A DNA stretch of 64,000 nucleotides from JAVBJV01 sp031555315 (GCA_031555315.1 JAVBUO010000003.1:97359-161358), one strand, 5' to 3'. Counted from the stretch's first letter, positions 34,591 through 43,748 are shown. Made by a program: numbers and translations. The notes: generated by a model not told the origin, from the sequence alone.

Positions 34591-35361
34591 ATGCGCCGCT
34601 TTCTGTTCCTCGCCTTTCTCGTCTCGGCCACCTGCCTGCCCGCTGCGGGCCGTGCGCAGCAAACGCCGCCGACCGTCTTCGCCGCCGCCAGCATGACCAA
34701 CGTGTTGCAGGACATCGACAAGCTCTGGGTCGCGGCGGGGCATCCGGCGATCCGCTTCAACTTCGCCGCGTCGTCGACGCTGGCCCGCCAGATGGAGCAG
34801 GGGGCCGAGGTCGACGTGTTCATCTCGGCCGACGAACGGTGGATGGACTGGGCGGCGGAACGCGGGCTGATCGTGCCCGACACGCGCACCAGTCCGCTCG
34901 GCAATGCGCTGGTGCTGGTGGCGGCCAAGCCAGATCCGGTCGCGCTGGCCGATCTGCCACGCATTCTGGGTGAAGCCCGCATCGCCAGCGGCGATCCCGC
35001 GCATGTGCCGGCCGGGCGCTATGCACAGCAGGCGCTGACCGCGCTCGGCCTGTGGGATGCGTTATCGCCGCGTCTGGCGCTGGCCGAAAGCGTGCGCGGC
35101 GCGCTGCTGCTGGTCGAACGCGGCGAGGCGCCGTACGGAATCGTCTATGCGACCGACGCCGCCGTGGCGCCCGCCCTGCACGTCGTGGCGACCTTTCCCG
35201 CCGACAGCCACACCCCGATCACCTATCCGTTCGCGATCGCCACGCGCCCCGGCCAGCAGCGCAATCTGGACACCGCCCGCGCCCTGCTGGCGTTCCTGAC
35301 CGGGCCCGAGGCACGCGCCATCTATCAGCGCGCCGGTTTCGCGATCCGATCCGCACCGTGA
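34591..35361 (+). CDS. modA: Molybdate ABC transporter substrate-binding protein
   Basis: Periplasmic molybdate receptor, 256 aa. Signal peptide MRRFLFLAFLVSATCLPAAG is followed by the mature motif TVFAAASMTNVLQ (family: AAASL...), and FNFAASSTLARQMEQGAEVDVFISAD contains the oxyanion-contacting Ser pair region. YGIVYATDA and the C-terminal FLTGPEARAIYQRAGF match ModA. ATG at 34591 has AAGGAG 8 bp upstream; the frame continues upstream to ~34498 but would break the signal peptide. Its stop overlaps the modB start. Confidence 0.94.
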   Translation: MRRFLFLAFLVSATCLPAAGRAQQTPPTVFAAASMTNVLQDIDKLWVAAGHPAIRFNFAASSTLARQMEQGAEVDVFISADERWMDWAAERGLIVPDTRTSPLGNALVLVAAKPDPVALADLPRILGEARIASGDPAHVPAGRYAQQALTALGLWDALSPRLALAESVRGALLLVERGEAPYGIVYATDAAVAPALHVVATFPADSHTPITYPFAIATRPGQQRNLDTARALLAFLTGPEARAIYQRAGFAIRSAP

Positions 35362-36035
35362 TGCTGAGCGCCGACGAAACCCAGGCGCTGCTGCTCAGCC
35401 TGAATGTCGCGCTGCGCGCCGTGGCCTTCGGGCTGCCGGTGGCGCTGGCGCTGGCGTTCGTGCTGGTGCGCTGCCGGTTTCCAGGGCGGTTTCTGCTCGA
35501 CATGCTGGTCCACATGCCGCTGGTGCTGCCGCCGGTGGTGATCGGCTGGCTGCTGCTGGTGATGCTCGGCCTGCGCGGCCCGATCGGCGCATGGCTGCAC
35601 GACTGGTTCGGCATCCGCCTGGTGTTCACCACCGCCGGCGCGGCGCTGGCCTGCGCGGTGATGGTGATGCCGCTGATGGTGCGCACCATCCGCCTGTCGC
35701 TGGAAAACATCGACGCCGGTCTGGAAGACGCGGCGCGATCCTTGGGGGCAGGGTGGGCGGACCGGTTCTGCACCATCCTGCTGCCGCTGCTGGCGCCGGG
35801 CATTCTGGCCAGCGCCATCATGGGGTTCTCGGCATCGCTGGGCGAATTCGGCGCGGTGATCACCTTCGCGGCCAACATCCCCGGCGAAACCCGCACCCTG
35901 CCGCTGGCCATCTACAGCGCGCTGCAGACCCCGGGCGGCGAGGCGGCCGCGGCGCGGTTCGCCGGGATCTCGATCGCCCTCGCCCTGTGCGGCCTGTTGC
36001 TGGGCGAATGGGTCAGACGGCGGTTCAACACATGA
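35361..36035 (+). CDS. modB: Molybdate ABC transporter permease
   Basis: Inner-membrane permease of the molybdate transporter, 224 aa with about five helices. The EAA loop reads EDAARSLGAGWADRFCTILLP (about 132-152, in pieces) and contacts the ATPase. LVLPPVVIGWLLLVMLGLRGPIG and SLGEFGAVITFAANIPGETRTLPLAIY are characteristic ModB stretches. Start and stop overlap modA and modC (TGATG and ATGA), so modABC is one translational unit. Confidence 0.94.
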   Translation: MLSADETQALLLSLNVALRAVAFGLPVALALAFVLVRCRFPGRFLLDMLVHMPLVLPPVVIGWLLLVMLGLRGPIGAWLHDWFGIRLVFTTAGAALACAVMVMPLMVRTIRLSLENIDAGLEDAARSLGAGWADRFCTILLPLLAPGILASAIMGFSASLGEFGAVITFAANIPGETRTLPLAIYSALQTPGGEAAAARFAGISIALALCGLLLGEWVRRRFNT

Positions 36036-37087
36036 GCTTTTCGATCTCCATCCAGCACAGTTTTCCGGCCTTCACGCTGGATGCCGCGTTCGACGTGCCT
36101 GCCCCCGGCGTGATCGCGCTGTTCGGCCCGTCGGGCTGCGGCAAATCGACCGTCATCGCCGCCATCGCCGGTCTGCTGAAGGCGGATGCTGCCCGGGTGA
36201 TGCTGAACGGGCAGGACATCGCGCAACTGCCCGCCGAACGCCGGCGTATCGGCCTGGTGTTTCAGGACGGGCGGCTGTTTCCGCATATGAGCGTCGCCGC
36301 CAATCTGCGCTACGGCCTGAAGCGCGCGCCCGCAGGACCGACACGGTTCGACGATGTGGTGGCGCTGCTCGGCATCGAACATCTGCTGACGCGCAAGCCC
36401 AAAACCCTGTCCGGCGGCGAACGCCAGCGCGTGGCGATCGGGCGCGCGCTGCTCGCCCAGCCGCAGCTGCTGCTGATGGACGAACCGCTCGCCGCGCTGG
36501 ACGCGCCGCGCAAGGCCGAGATCCTGCCCTATCTGGCGCAGCTGCGCGATGCGTTCCATCTGCCCATCGTTTACGTCACCCATGCGCTCGAGGAAGTCGC
36601 CCGGCTGGCCGACACGCTGGTATTAATGGAGGAAGGTCGCGTGATCGCCGCCGAACCGCTCGCCGACATCACACACCGCGCCGATCTGGCACTGGCGGCG
36701 CGCGACGATGCCGGCGCGATCCTCGATGCGCGCATCGCCGCGCACGATCCGGATCGCATGCTCAGCGTCCTCGGCATCGGCGGCGCGCATCTGCTGGTGC
36801 CGCTGCTCGACAGACCGCTCGGCGCGGCATTGCGCGTGCGTATCCCGGCGCGCGAAGTGATCCTGGCCACAGAAGAACCACGCGGGATCAGCATCCACAA
36901 CATCCTGCACGGAAAGGTGCGTGCCCTTGCGCCGGACCCGGCACATCGCGCCACACTGGTGGAAATTTCCGTCGGCCGCGCCGTGCTGCTGGCCCGCATC
37001 ACGCCCGATGCGGTGACGCGGCTGGCGCTCGCCCCGGGCGCGGGCGTGCTGGCGCTGGTCAAATCGGTCGCCGTGCAGGTGCTGTAG
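36032..37087 (+). CDS. modC: Molybdate ABC transporter ATPase with Mop domain
   Basis: Cytoplasmic ATPase subunit, 351 aa. Walker A is GPSGCGKST (32-40), the ABC signature LSGGERQ (126-132), Walker B LLLMDEP (147-153), and the switch His lies in VYVTHALEE. The C-terminal ~70 residues (GISIHNILHGKVRAL ... VLALVKSVAVQVL, non-contiguous) are a Mop/TOBE domain, which can bind molybdate and sense it. The loss of Mop domains in the neighbouring ModE makes this C-terminal domain the local molybdate sensor candidate. Confidence 0.94.
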   Translation: MSFSISIQHSFPAFTLDAAFDVPAPGVIALFGPSGCGKSTVIAAIAGLLKADAARVMLNGQDIAQLPAERRRIGLVFQDGRLFPHMSVAANLRYGLKRAPAGPTRFDDVVALLGIEHLLTRKPKTLSGGERQRVAIGRALLAQPQLLLMDEPLAALDAPRKAEILPYLAQLRDAFHLPIVYVTHALEEVARLADTLVLMEEGRVIAAEPLADITHRADLALAARDDAGAILDARIAAHDPDRMLSVLGIGGAHLLVPLLDRPLGAALRVRIPAREVILATEEPRGISIHNILHGKVRALAPDPAHRATLVEISVGRAVLLARITPDAVTRLALAPGAGVLALVKSVAVQVL

Positions 37088-37260
37088 AAAAATACCGGTA
37101 GCGGATTTTTCTCTGTGCGCCTCTCCGCAGAGAGCGTTCCATGCGCGCAAATGCCGCTTCATGGAAGAATATGCGTTACCTCAGGTTTCGGTTCCCGTCC
37201 TTGCGCAACCTGCCCTAGACTGCGCCCACACAACAGTGCTCTCAACGACAAGGACGTTCC

Positions 37261-38193
37261 ATGCATATCGCCAGCGATGTCACCCAACTGATCGGCAACA
37301 CACCTCTGGTGCGTCTGAACCGCCTTGCGGCGGGGATCGACGGAACGGTGCTGGCCAAGCTCGAGTTCTTCAACCCCGCGCACAGCGTGAAGGACCGCAT
37401 CGCCGCCGCGATGATCGACGCGGCCGAGAAAGCCGGCAAGATCAGCAAAGACACCATCATTCTGGAACCCACCTCGGGCAACACCGGCATCGGGCTGGCG
37501 ATGGTCTGTGCGGCGCGCGGCTACAAATGCGCGTTCGTGATGCCCGAGACGATGAGCCGTGAACGCCGTCTGCTGCTGAAAGCCTATGGCGCCGAGCTGA
37601 TCCTCACCCCCGGCCCCGAGGGCATGCCGGGTGCGGTGAAAAAGGCCGAGGAGCTTGCCGCATCCGACAAGCGCTATTTCATCCCGCAGCAGTTCGACAA
37701 CCCGGCCAATCCGGAAATCCATCGCAACACCACGGCCGAGGAAATCTGGCGCGACACCGACGGCACGGTCGATCTGTTTTTTTCGGGCATCGGCACCGGC
37801 GGCACGATCACCGGCGTGGGCGAGGTGTTAAAGGCGCGCAAACCCGCCCTCAAGGTGTTCGCGATCGAACCCGATGCCAGCCCGGTTCTGTCGGGCGGGG
37901 CGCGCGGTCCGCATCCGATCCAGGGGATCGGCGCGGGTTTCGTGCCCTCGGTCCTCAACACGAAAGTCTACGACGAAGTGGTGCGCGTGAAGAACCAGGA
38001 TGCGTTCGACACCGCGCGCCGCATGGCGACCGAGGAAGGACTGCTGGTCGGCATTTCGTCGGGCGCCGCGGTATGGGCGGCGCTGGATGTCGCCCGCCGC
38101 CCGGAAAACAAGGGCAAGACCAGCGTGGTGATCATTCCGTCCTTCGGCGAACGTTATCTGTCGACGCCGCTGTTCGAACATCTGGGCGTGTAA
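37261..38193 (+). CDS. cysK: Cysteine synthase A
   Basis: PLP-dependent O-acetylserine sulfhydrylase that makes cysteine from sulfide and O-acetylserine; 310 aa. The PLP lysine is K44 in NPAHSVKDRIA; the substrate loop TSGNTG is at 71-76; the PLP-phosphate loop GIGTGGTITGVGEV is at about 177-190. The C terminus (PSFGERYLSTPLFEHL) is the family end that interacts with partner proteins. The gene starts 173 bp after modC and ends in its own terminator, so it is separately transcribed. Confidence 0.95.
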   Translation: MHIASDVTQLIGNTPLVRLNRLAAGIDGTVLAKLEFFNPAHSVKDRIAAAMIDAAEKAGKISKDTIILEPTSGNTGIGLAMVCAARGYKCAFVMPETMSRERRLLLKAYGAELILTPGPEGMPGAVKKAEELAASDKRYFIPQQFDNPANPEIHRNTTAEEIWRDTDGTVDLFFSGIGTGGTITGVGEVLKARKPALKVFAIEPDASPVLSGGARGPHPIQGIGAGFVPSVLNTKVYDEVVRVKNQDAFDTARRMATEEGLLVGISSGAAVWAALDVARRPENKGKTSVVIIPSFGERYLSTPLFEHLGV

Positions 38194-38211
38194 GCAGCGC
38201 ACGCAAAGAAA

Positions 38212-38241
38212 AATCCCGGCAGGAAACTGCCGGGATTTTTT
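38212..38241 (+). terminator. Terminator of cysK
   Basis: 11-bp stem AATCCCGGCAG / CTGCCGGGATT with GAAA tetraloop, then TTTTT. Confidence 0.92.
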
Positions 38242-38248
38242 GTTGGCC

Positions 38249-38291
38249 ACGTTTCAGTTCGTCACGTTCAGTGTGTCACATTCAGTTCGCC
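38249..38291 (-). repeat. Three imperfect 14-bp tandem repeats over a stop codon
   Basis: On the minus strand GAACTGAATGTGAC, ACACTGAACGTGAC and GAACTGAAACGTGGC follow one another. The first copy carries the stop codon (AAC TGA) of the binding-protein gene. The copies differ by a few bases, consistent with a slippage duplication. Confidence 0.6.
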
Positions 38292-39847
38292 ACCGGGCGC
38301 GCGCGTATCGCCAGGGTGCGTTCGTCCATGCTCGGCGAATAATCGATCCCGCGCCGCACCGCCCAGTAATTGTTGAGCTGATACAGCGGCAGCACCGCCA
38401 CATCGTCGGCCACCATGGCGATCAGCTTGCGCAGTTCCACTTCACGCGCGGCATCGTCCATCGTGACCAGCGCGTGTTCGAGCGCCGCGTCGATCTGCGG
38501 GTTCGAATAGAAATGCGTGTTCGAGGTACCCATCAACGTTTCGCGGTTATAGGTGGTGACGTTGTTGACCACGAAGTTCGACGCCTCGCCCGAGGAACTC
38601 GCCCAGCCGATCAGCCGAAAACCGAATTCCTGCTTCGCGGCGCGCGATGTGTACGCCGACCAGGGCAATGCCTCGACCTGGGTCTGAATGCCGATGCGGG
38701 TCAGCATCTGGGCGATCGCCTGCGATGTCCTGGCATCGTTGGGATAACGGTCGTTCGGGGTGTGCAGCGTCAGCCTGAAACCCTGCGGGTAACCGGCCTC
38801 GGCCAGCAGGCGGCGTGCGCCTTCCGGGTCGGCGCGCGGCGGCAGTACTTCCGGGTTGTAGGAATACGTACCGGCCGGCAACCATTGCGCGGTGGGCGTT
38901 GCCGTGCGTTCCATGATCCGTTCGGCCAGCACCTGGCGGTCGATCGCCATGTTGATGGCGCGGCGCACGCGGATGTCGCGGAACGGGTTCTGCGCCATCG
39001 GCTGGCCGTTATTGTCGGTCACGAACGGCACCGGGCGTGCATCGCCGAAGTCCATTTTGATGTAGATCAGCCGCAGCCCGACGCTTTCACGGATCTGGAC
39101 GTTTTCCGTCGTCCGCAGCCGTGGCAGGTCGGCGCCGGGCACCGTGTCGATCAGGTCGACATCGCCCGACAGCAATGCCGCGGTACGCGCCGCAGGGTTC
39201 GAGATGATCCGGTAGTTCACCCGCTCCCAGGCCGGTTTGCCGCCCCAGTAGGCGTCGTTGCGCGTCATCTCCACCCGATCGCCCGGACGATAGGCAGCGA
39301 ACCGGAACGGTCCGGTGCCGACGATCGCCTTGCCCGAGTTGTAATCCTCGGTGCTAGCGCCGGCGCCGGCATGGCGCGAGACGATGAACACCGCCGCCAG
39401 ATCGGTCGGCAACAGCGGACTGGGGCGTTCGGTATGAAAGCGGATGGTCAGCGGATCGACGATCTCGACCCGGGCGATGTCGCGGACCTGGCTGGCAAAG
39501 CTGCTGGGGCTGTTCGGCACGTTGGGTACGCGTTCGATGGTGAACGCCACGTCGTCGGCCGTGAAATCGCGCCCGTCATGCCACTTCACGCCGGAACGCA
39601 GGCGGAATTCCCACACCGTGTCCGAGATCGCCCGCCAGCTTTCGGCCAGCCCCGGCAGCAGCCGCGCCTGTTCGTCGCGCGCCACCAGCGTATCGAAGAA
39701 ATGCAGCGCCACCATGCTGTTCGGTGTGGCATTGTAATAATGCGGGTCCAGTGAATTGACGGCCCCGCCGGTTCCCATGTTCAGCGTTTGCGCCTGGGCC
39801 GAAAAAGCCAGCAGCGGCGCGAGCAAAGCAAAGCGGATCAATTTCAT
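38282..39847 (-). CDS. ABC transporter substrate-binding protein, family 5 (peptide/nickel type)
   Basis: Periplasmic solute receptor of the DppA/OppA class, 521 aa, with a Sec signal peptide (MKLIRFALLAPLLAFSAQAQ, cleavage after AQA). Family segments are NSLDPHYYNATPNS, LAESWRAISDTVWEFRLRSGVKWHDG (in two pieces, about 68-95) and FRDIRVRRAINMAIDRQ (about 290-306). No permease or ATPase genes lie beside it, so it is an orphan receptor or part of a split system. Substrate probably a peptide. It is followed by repeats and precedes rho's terminator. Confidence 0.92.
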   Translation of the reverse strand: MKLIRFALLAPLLAFSAQAQTLNMGTGGAVNSLDPHYYNATPNSMVALHFFDTLVARDEQARLLPGLAESWRAISDTVWEFRLRSGVKWHDGRDFTADDVAFTIERVPNVPNSPSSFASQVRDIARVEIVDPLTIRFHTERPSPLLPTDLAAVFIVSRHAGAGASTEDYNSGKAIVGTGPFRFAAYRPGDRVEMTRNDAYWGGKPAWERVNYRIISNPAARTAALLSGDVDLIDTVPGADLPRLRTTENVQIRESVGLRLIYIKMDFGDARPVPFVTDNNGQPMAQNPFRDIRVRRAINMAIDRQVLAERIMERTATPTAQWLPAGTYSYNPEVLPPRADPEGARRLLAEAGYPQGFRLTLHTPNDRYPNDARTSQAIAQMLTRIGIQTQVEALPWSAYTSRAAKQEFGFRLIGWASSSGEASNFVVNNVTTYNRETLMGTSNTHFYSNPQIDAALEHALVTMDDAAREVELRKLIAMVADDVAVLPLYQLNNYWAVRRGIDYSPSMDERTLAIRARPVAN

Positions 39848-39908
39848 CTGCCGTTCTCCGGGATTATTACCCGTTACTATAAATGCCGCGCCGGATCTGT
39901 CATCTCAC

Positions 39909-39943
39909 AAAAAAGCGCCCGGACAAACTTGCCCGGGCGCTTT
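39909..39943 (-). terminator. Terminator of rho
   Basis: On the minus strand AAAGCGCCCGG, loop GCAAGTTTGT, CCGGGCGCTTT followed by TTT. A second hairpin (TTTCAGACC / GGTCTGAAA, 39955-39976) lies just upstream in the transcript and may stabilise the rho mRNA end. Confidence 0.85.
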
Positions 39944-40094
39944 GATTTCTCCACTTTCAGACCGCGGGGTCTGAAAACGTGTGCTGGTGAGTCGTATGAC
40001 GGTGCGGATCGGGAACCGGCGCGCAGCGAACATCGGTTCGTGAGCACCAAAAGCGCAGAGCCGTGCCGTCAGACGGCCGCCAGAACGCGTTTTC

Positions 40095-41372
40095 CTACGT
40101 GTTCATGGCGTCGAAGAAGTCTTGATTCGTCTTGCTGTATTTCAGCTTGTCGAGCAGGAAGTCCATCGCGTCGTTGGCGCCCATCGGGTTCAGGATGCGG
40201 CGCAGCACCCACATCTTCGACAGTGTCGCCTTGTCGACCAGAAGTTCTTCCTTGCGGGTGCCGGACTTGGTGATGTCGATCGCCGGGAAGGTGCGCTTGT
40301 CGGCGATCTTGCGGTCGAGGATCACTTCCGAGTTGCCGGTGCCCTTGAACTCTTCGAAAATCACTTCATCCATGCGGCTGCCGGTATCGATCAGCGCGGT
40401 GGCGATGATGGTCAGCGAGCCGCCTTCCTCGATGTTGCGCGCCGCCCCGAAGAAGCGTTTCGGCCGCTGCAGCGCGTTGGCGTCCACACCGCCGGTCAGC
40501 ACCTTGCCCGACGACGGCACCGTCGCGTTATAGGCGCGCGCCAGACGGGTGATCGAATCGAGCAGGATCACCACGTCGCGTTTGTGCTCGACCAGCCGCT
40601 TGGCTTTTTCCAGCACCATTTCGGTAACCTGCACGTGGCGTGTCGCCGGTTCGTCGAAGGTCGAGGAAATCACCTCGCCGCGCACGGTGCGCGCCATATC
40701 GGTCACTTCCTCGGGGCGTTCGTCGATCAGCAGCACGATCAGGAACACTTCGGGGTGGTTGGCGCTGATGCTGGTGGCGATGTTCTGCAGCATCACCGTC
40801 TTGCCGGTGCGCGGCGGCGCGACGATCAGTGCGCGCTGGCCCTTACCGATCGGGGTGATCAGGTCGATCACCCGCGCCGTGGTATCCTTGGCTGCCGTGC
40901 CCTTGGCGGGCGGCTCGGTGCGCTCGAGCTCCATCTTCAGGCGCTTTTCGGGATACAGCGGCGTCAGGTTGTCGAAATTGATGCGATGGCGGACCGCCTC
41001 GGGCGGCTCGAAGTTGACGGTGTTGACCTTCAGCAGCGCGAAGTACCGTTCACCGTCTTTAGGCGCGCGGATCTGCCCTTCCACCGTGTCGCCGGTGCGC
41101 AGCCCGAAGCGGCGCACCTGGGCGGGTGAAATGTAGATGTCGTCCGGCCCCGGCAGATAGTTCGACTGTGGCGAGCGCAGAAAGCCGAACCCGTCGGACA
41201 GGATTTCAAGCGTGCCCTCGCCATAGATGGCCTGTTCGTTCTCGGCCAGCTGCTTGAGGATCGCGAACATCATGTCCTGCGTACGCAGGCTGGATGCGTT
41301 TTCGATTTGCAGGGATTCTGCGAAGGCCAAAAGATCGGCCGGGGATTTTGCCTTCAGTTCGGCGAGATGCAT
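40095..41372 (-). CDS. rho: Transcription termination factor Rho
   Basis: Hexameric RNA helicase/ATPase for Rho-dependent termination, 424 aa, typical length. N-terminal Rho domain starts LAELKAKSPADLLAFAESL; the cold-shock-like RNA-binding part contains GFGFLRSPQSNYLPGPDDIY (61-80 region), and the ATPase has Walker A APPRTGKTVMLQNIA and Walker B VVILLDSITRLARAYN. The ATG at 41372 has GAGGCG upstream; the frame extends to 41462 without family similarity. The 205-bp leader between hemJ and rho could carry autoregulation known for rho in other bacteria. Position next to heme genes near the origin is conserved in alphas. Confidence 0.97.
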   Translation of the reverse strand: MHLAELKAKSPADLLAFAESLQIENASSLRTQDMMFAILKQLAENEQAIYGEGTLEILSDGFGFLRSPQSNYLPGPDDIYISPAQVRRFGLRTGDTVEGQIRAPKDGERYFALLKVNTVNFEPPEAVRHRINFDNLTPLYPEKRLKMELERTEPPAKGTAAKDTTARVIDLITPIGKGQRALIVAPPRTGKTVMLQNIATSISANHPEVFLIVLLIDERPEEVTDMARTVRGEVISSTFDEPATRHVQVTEMVLEKAKRLVEHKRDVVILLDSITRLARAYNATVPSSGKVLTGGVDANALQRPKRFFGAARNIEEGGSLTIIATALIDTGSRMDEVIFEEFKGTGNSEVILDRKIADKRTFPAIDITKSGTRKEELLVDKATLSKMWVLRRILNPMGANDAMDFLLDKLKYSKTNQDFFDAMNT

Positions 41373-41577
41373 GAACGCCTCGGATAGAGGAGTGGTTTGA
41401 CCTGAACACCAGGGCAGCCATGCATTCTGCATGGGGGCCGATACGAGTTCTGATCCTGACAAGGAGGGAACCAGCGGAAATTGCCGGCCGGCGGACGATA
41501 CGGGGTAGAACCAATGACGTCAACGCCGCAAATGCCGCCTGAACGCGAAAACTGTCGAATTCTGGGGATATTTCTCC

Positions 41578-42030
41578 TCAGAATGGACGGGCGATCACCA
41601 TGAAAACAATCAGGATCATCGCCAGGGTGGGGACTTCATTGGCGATCCGGTAATGGCGCGTCGGGCGGCGTTTCCTGTCGTCGCGAAAACGTTTGTACCA
41701 GATCGCGTAGACGTGGTGCATGCCGGTGATGACCAGAATCCCCGCCATCTTGGCGTGCCACCAGCCCGCCTGCCAGTCGATCACCCCCGGCGTCAGCACC
41801 AACAGAGTCCCGAAAATCCAGACGGCGAACATCGCCGGGTTCATGATGATCTTCAGCAAACGCCGTTCCATGACCTTGAAGCGTTCGCTGCTCTCGGACC
41901 CCGGCCGGGCTTCGCAATGGTAGATGAACAGGCGCGGCAGATAGAGGATGCCCGCCATCCACGCGATCACCGAAATCATGTGCAGCGACTTGATCCACGG
42001 ATAGAACGGCAGCAGCGCCTCGATGGTCAT
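41578..42030 (-). CDS. hemJ: Protoporphyrinogen oxidase HemJ
   Basis: Inner-membrane heme-dependent protoporphyrinogen IX oxidase, penultimate heme step, 150 aa. The sequence PWIKSLHMISVIAWMAGILYLPRLFIYH is the signature and includes the conserved heme-ligand His and Lys residues (His17 and nearby Trp/Lys). Four helices, no cofactor-binding fold of HemG or HemY. Its ATG overlaps the HAD gene stop (ATGA), so it belongs to the heme block. It is the last heme gene before rho. Confidence 0.93.
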   Translation of the reverse strand: MTIEALLPFYPWIKSLHMISVIAWMAGILYLPRLFIYHCEARPGSESSERFKVMERRLLKIIMNPAMFAVWIFGTLLVLTPGVIDWQAGWWHAKMAGILVITGMHHVYAIWYKRFRDDRKRRPTRHYRIANEVPTLAMILIVFMVIARPF

Positions 42031-42713
42031 GGCAGCGGGTCCAGTCCGATCAGTGCCGGCAGGTCGCGCATGTCGGAAAAAGTCGGAATATCGAGCTCGG
42101 CCATTGCCGGGTCATGTTCACGCGTAAAGCCGAACACGTTGCATCCGGCAGCGATACCGGCCCGCGCGCCGAATGCGGTGTCTTCGATCACCAGACAATC
42201 CTTCGGCGCCACACCGCATGCCGCCGCCGCTTTCAGATAGATATCGGGGGCCGGCTTCGGGTGGGTGACATCCTGCGCCGAAAACGCCCGTCCCTCGAAC
42301 TGCGCCAGCAAGCCAAGATGGCTGAGCTTGAGCTCCAGTTCCCGCCGACCGGAATTGCTCGCCACCGCCATCTTCCGCCCGTGCCGCGCCATCTGCGCGA
42401 TCACCTCGAACACACCGGGCACGGCTTGCAGTTCTTCGGTCAGCGCCGCGTTGATGCACGCACCGATGCGTGCCCGCCAGCCTTCCGGCACCGCGCCCAG
42501 ATGGTTGATCAACGCCGCTTCCAGCATCTTTCCGGTCATGCCGCGAAAGCGCCGCTGCTCTTCCTCGGGCGTCATCGGCCAGCCGAGCTTGGTGATCTCG
42601 TCGGCCAGAATGCGCGCAATGACGGATTCGCTGTCGGCGATCACGCCGTCGCAGTCGAACAGGATCGCCTGCGGACGCAGAATGGTCGTCTTATGTTCAG
42701 GCTGCGTGAGCAT
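42027..42713 (-). CDS. HAD-family hydrolase (phosphoglycolate/beta-phosphoglucomutase type)
   Basis: Cytoplasmic phosphatase-like protein, 228 aa, HAD subfamily IA. The nucleophile motif is AILFDCDGVIADSE with D20 and D22; motif II VASNSGRRELELK and motif IV KPAPDIYLKA...CLVIEDTAFGARAG follow. Start at 42713 lies inside the hemH 3' end (17-bp overlap), with GGGTGA upstream. An in-frame ATG at 42758 would overlap hemH further and is less likely. Location in the heme operon is conserved in some alphas; whether it acts in tetrapyrrole metabolism is unknown. Confidence 0.88.
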   Translation of the reverse strand: MLTQPEHKTTILRPQAILFDCDGVIADSESVIARILADEITKLGWPMTPEEEQRRFRGMTGKMLEAALINHLGAVPEGWRARIGACINAALTEELQAVPGVFEVIAQMARHGRKMAVASNSGRRELELKLSHLGLLAQFEGRAFSAQDVTHPKPAPDIYLKAAAACGVAPKDCLVIEDTAFGARAGIAAGCNVFGFTREHDPAMAELDIPTFSDMRDLPALIGLDPLP

Positions 42714-43746
42714 GCGGACAGTCACCCTGGTTTTTCGGGCACTGACGTGCACCGGCAAAGGAGCAAAGACCGCTTTCGGATGCAGCGGTTTTACGGATCA
42801 GCGCAGCAAGCGCTGCAATGAAAGCAGGATCTCTGTTCTGGGCCGGCACCCGGAAATAGCCGGGCACGTTGTGCTGTTGCGCATAATGGCGGTACTCGAC
42901 ATCGAGCTCGACCAGCGTTTCGCTGTGTTCGGACACGAAGGCGATCGGGGCGATAAGCACCGCGCGGCCATCGCCCCCGGCTTCGGCGATCGCCTCTTCG
43001 GTGCTCGGGCCGATCCAAACCTGCGGAGTGACACGCGATTGGTAGCAGATGCGATGGTCCAAGCCGTCGACCTGCAGCGCCTGCACCAGCGCGCTAACGG
43101 TCTGTTCGATCTGCCATTGATAAGGATCGCCATCTTTGACGATATCCTCGGGCAGGCCGTGCGCCGAGAACAGCAACCGCAACGGCGCAGCGGTTTGCCC
43201 GCGCGCCGCGTCATACGCCGTGCGGATGATGTCCGCGCTGGCGGCGATAAAGGCAGGATCAGAATGCCAGCAGCAGATCGTTCGGGTTTCAGCAACCAGC
43301 CCGGCGCGTACCGACAGATTGCGCCATTCCTGCAGGCTCGATCCGGTCGTGGTCGTCGAATATTGCGGATACAGCGGAAACAGAATCACCTTGTCGGGAG
43401 CCCAGGCGCGTACCACGCGCACCACCTCGTGCGCCCGCGGCGGCCAATAGCGCATCGCAACAAAACATTTGGCATCGTACTCGGCGGCAAGATCGTTCTC
43501 GATCGCGCGCGCCTGGTCCTGCGTCAGTTCCAGCAGCGGAGATTTCCCGCCCAGGATCGCATAATTCGCTTCGGCGGCCGGCGCACGCTTGCGGGTGATC
43601 ATCCAGGCCAGCAGTTGACGAACCGGCCATGGCGCACGGATGATCGCACGGTCCGAAAACAGGTTGTAGAGAAACGGCCGCACGGCTGCCGGCGTATCCG
43701 GACCGCCCAGATTGAACAGAACGACGGCAAGTTTCTGTTGCGCCAT
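42697..43746 (-). CDS. hemH: Ferrochelatase with Cys-rich C terminus
   Basis: Inserts Fe2+ into protoporphyrin IX, the last step of heme synthesis; 349 aa. Family motifs: VVLFNLGGPDTPAAVRPFL, LFPLYPQYSTTTTGS, FSAHGLPEDIVKDGDPY with the catalytic His, and IAFVSEHSETLVELD with the catalytic Glu/His region. The C-terminal tail has three cysteines, C328, C336 and C343 (CSFAGARQC, CPKNQGDC), which with a fourth internal Cys could ligate a [2Fe-2S] cluster, as known for some alphaproteobacterial ferrochelatases. ATG at 43746 gives MAQQKLAVVLFNLGG. It follows hemE after 2 bp. Confidence 0.94.
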   Translation of the reverse strand: MAQQKLAVVLFNLGGPDTPAAVRPFLYNLFSDRAIIRAPWPVRQLLAWMITRKRAPAAEANYAILGGKSPLLELTQDQARAIENDLAAEYDAKCFVAMRYWPPRAHEVVRVVRAWAPDKVILFPLYPQYSTTTTGSSLQEWRNLSVRAGLVAETRTICCWHSDPAFIAASADIIRTAYDAARGQTAAPLRLLFSAHGLPEDIVKDGDPYQWQIEQTVSALVQALQVDGLDHRICYQSRVTPQVWIGPSTEEAIAEAGGDGRAVLIAPIAFVSEHSETLVELDVEYRHYAQQHNVPGYFRVPAQNRDPAFIAALAALIRKTAASESGLCSFAGARQCPKNQGDCPHAHAA

Positions 43747-43748
43747 TT

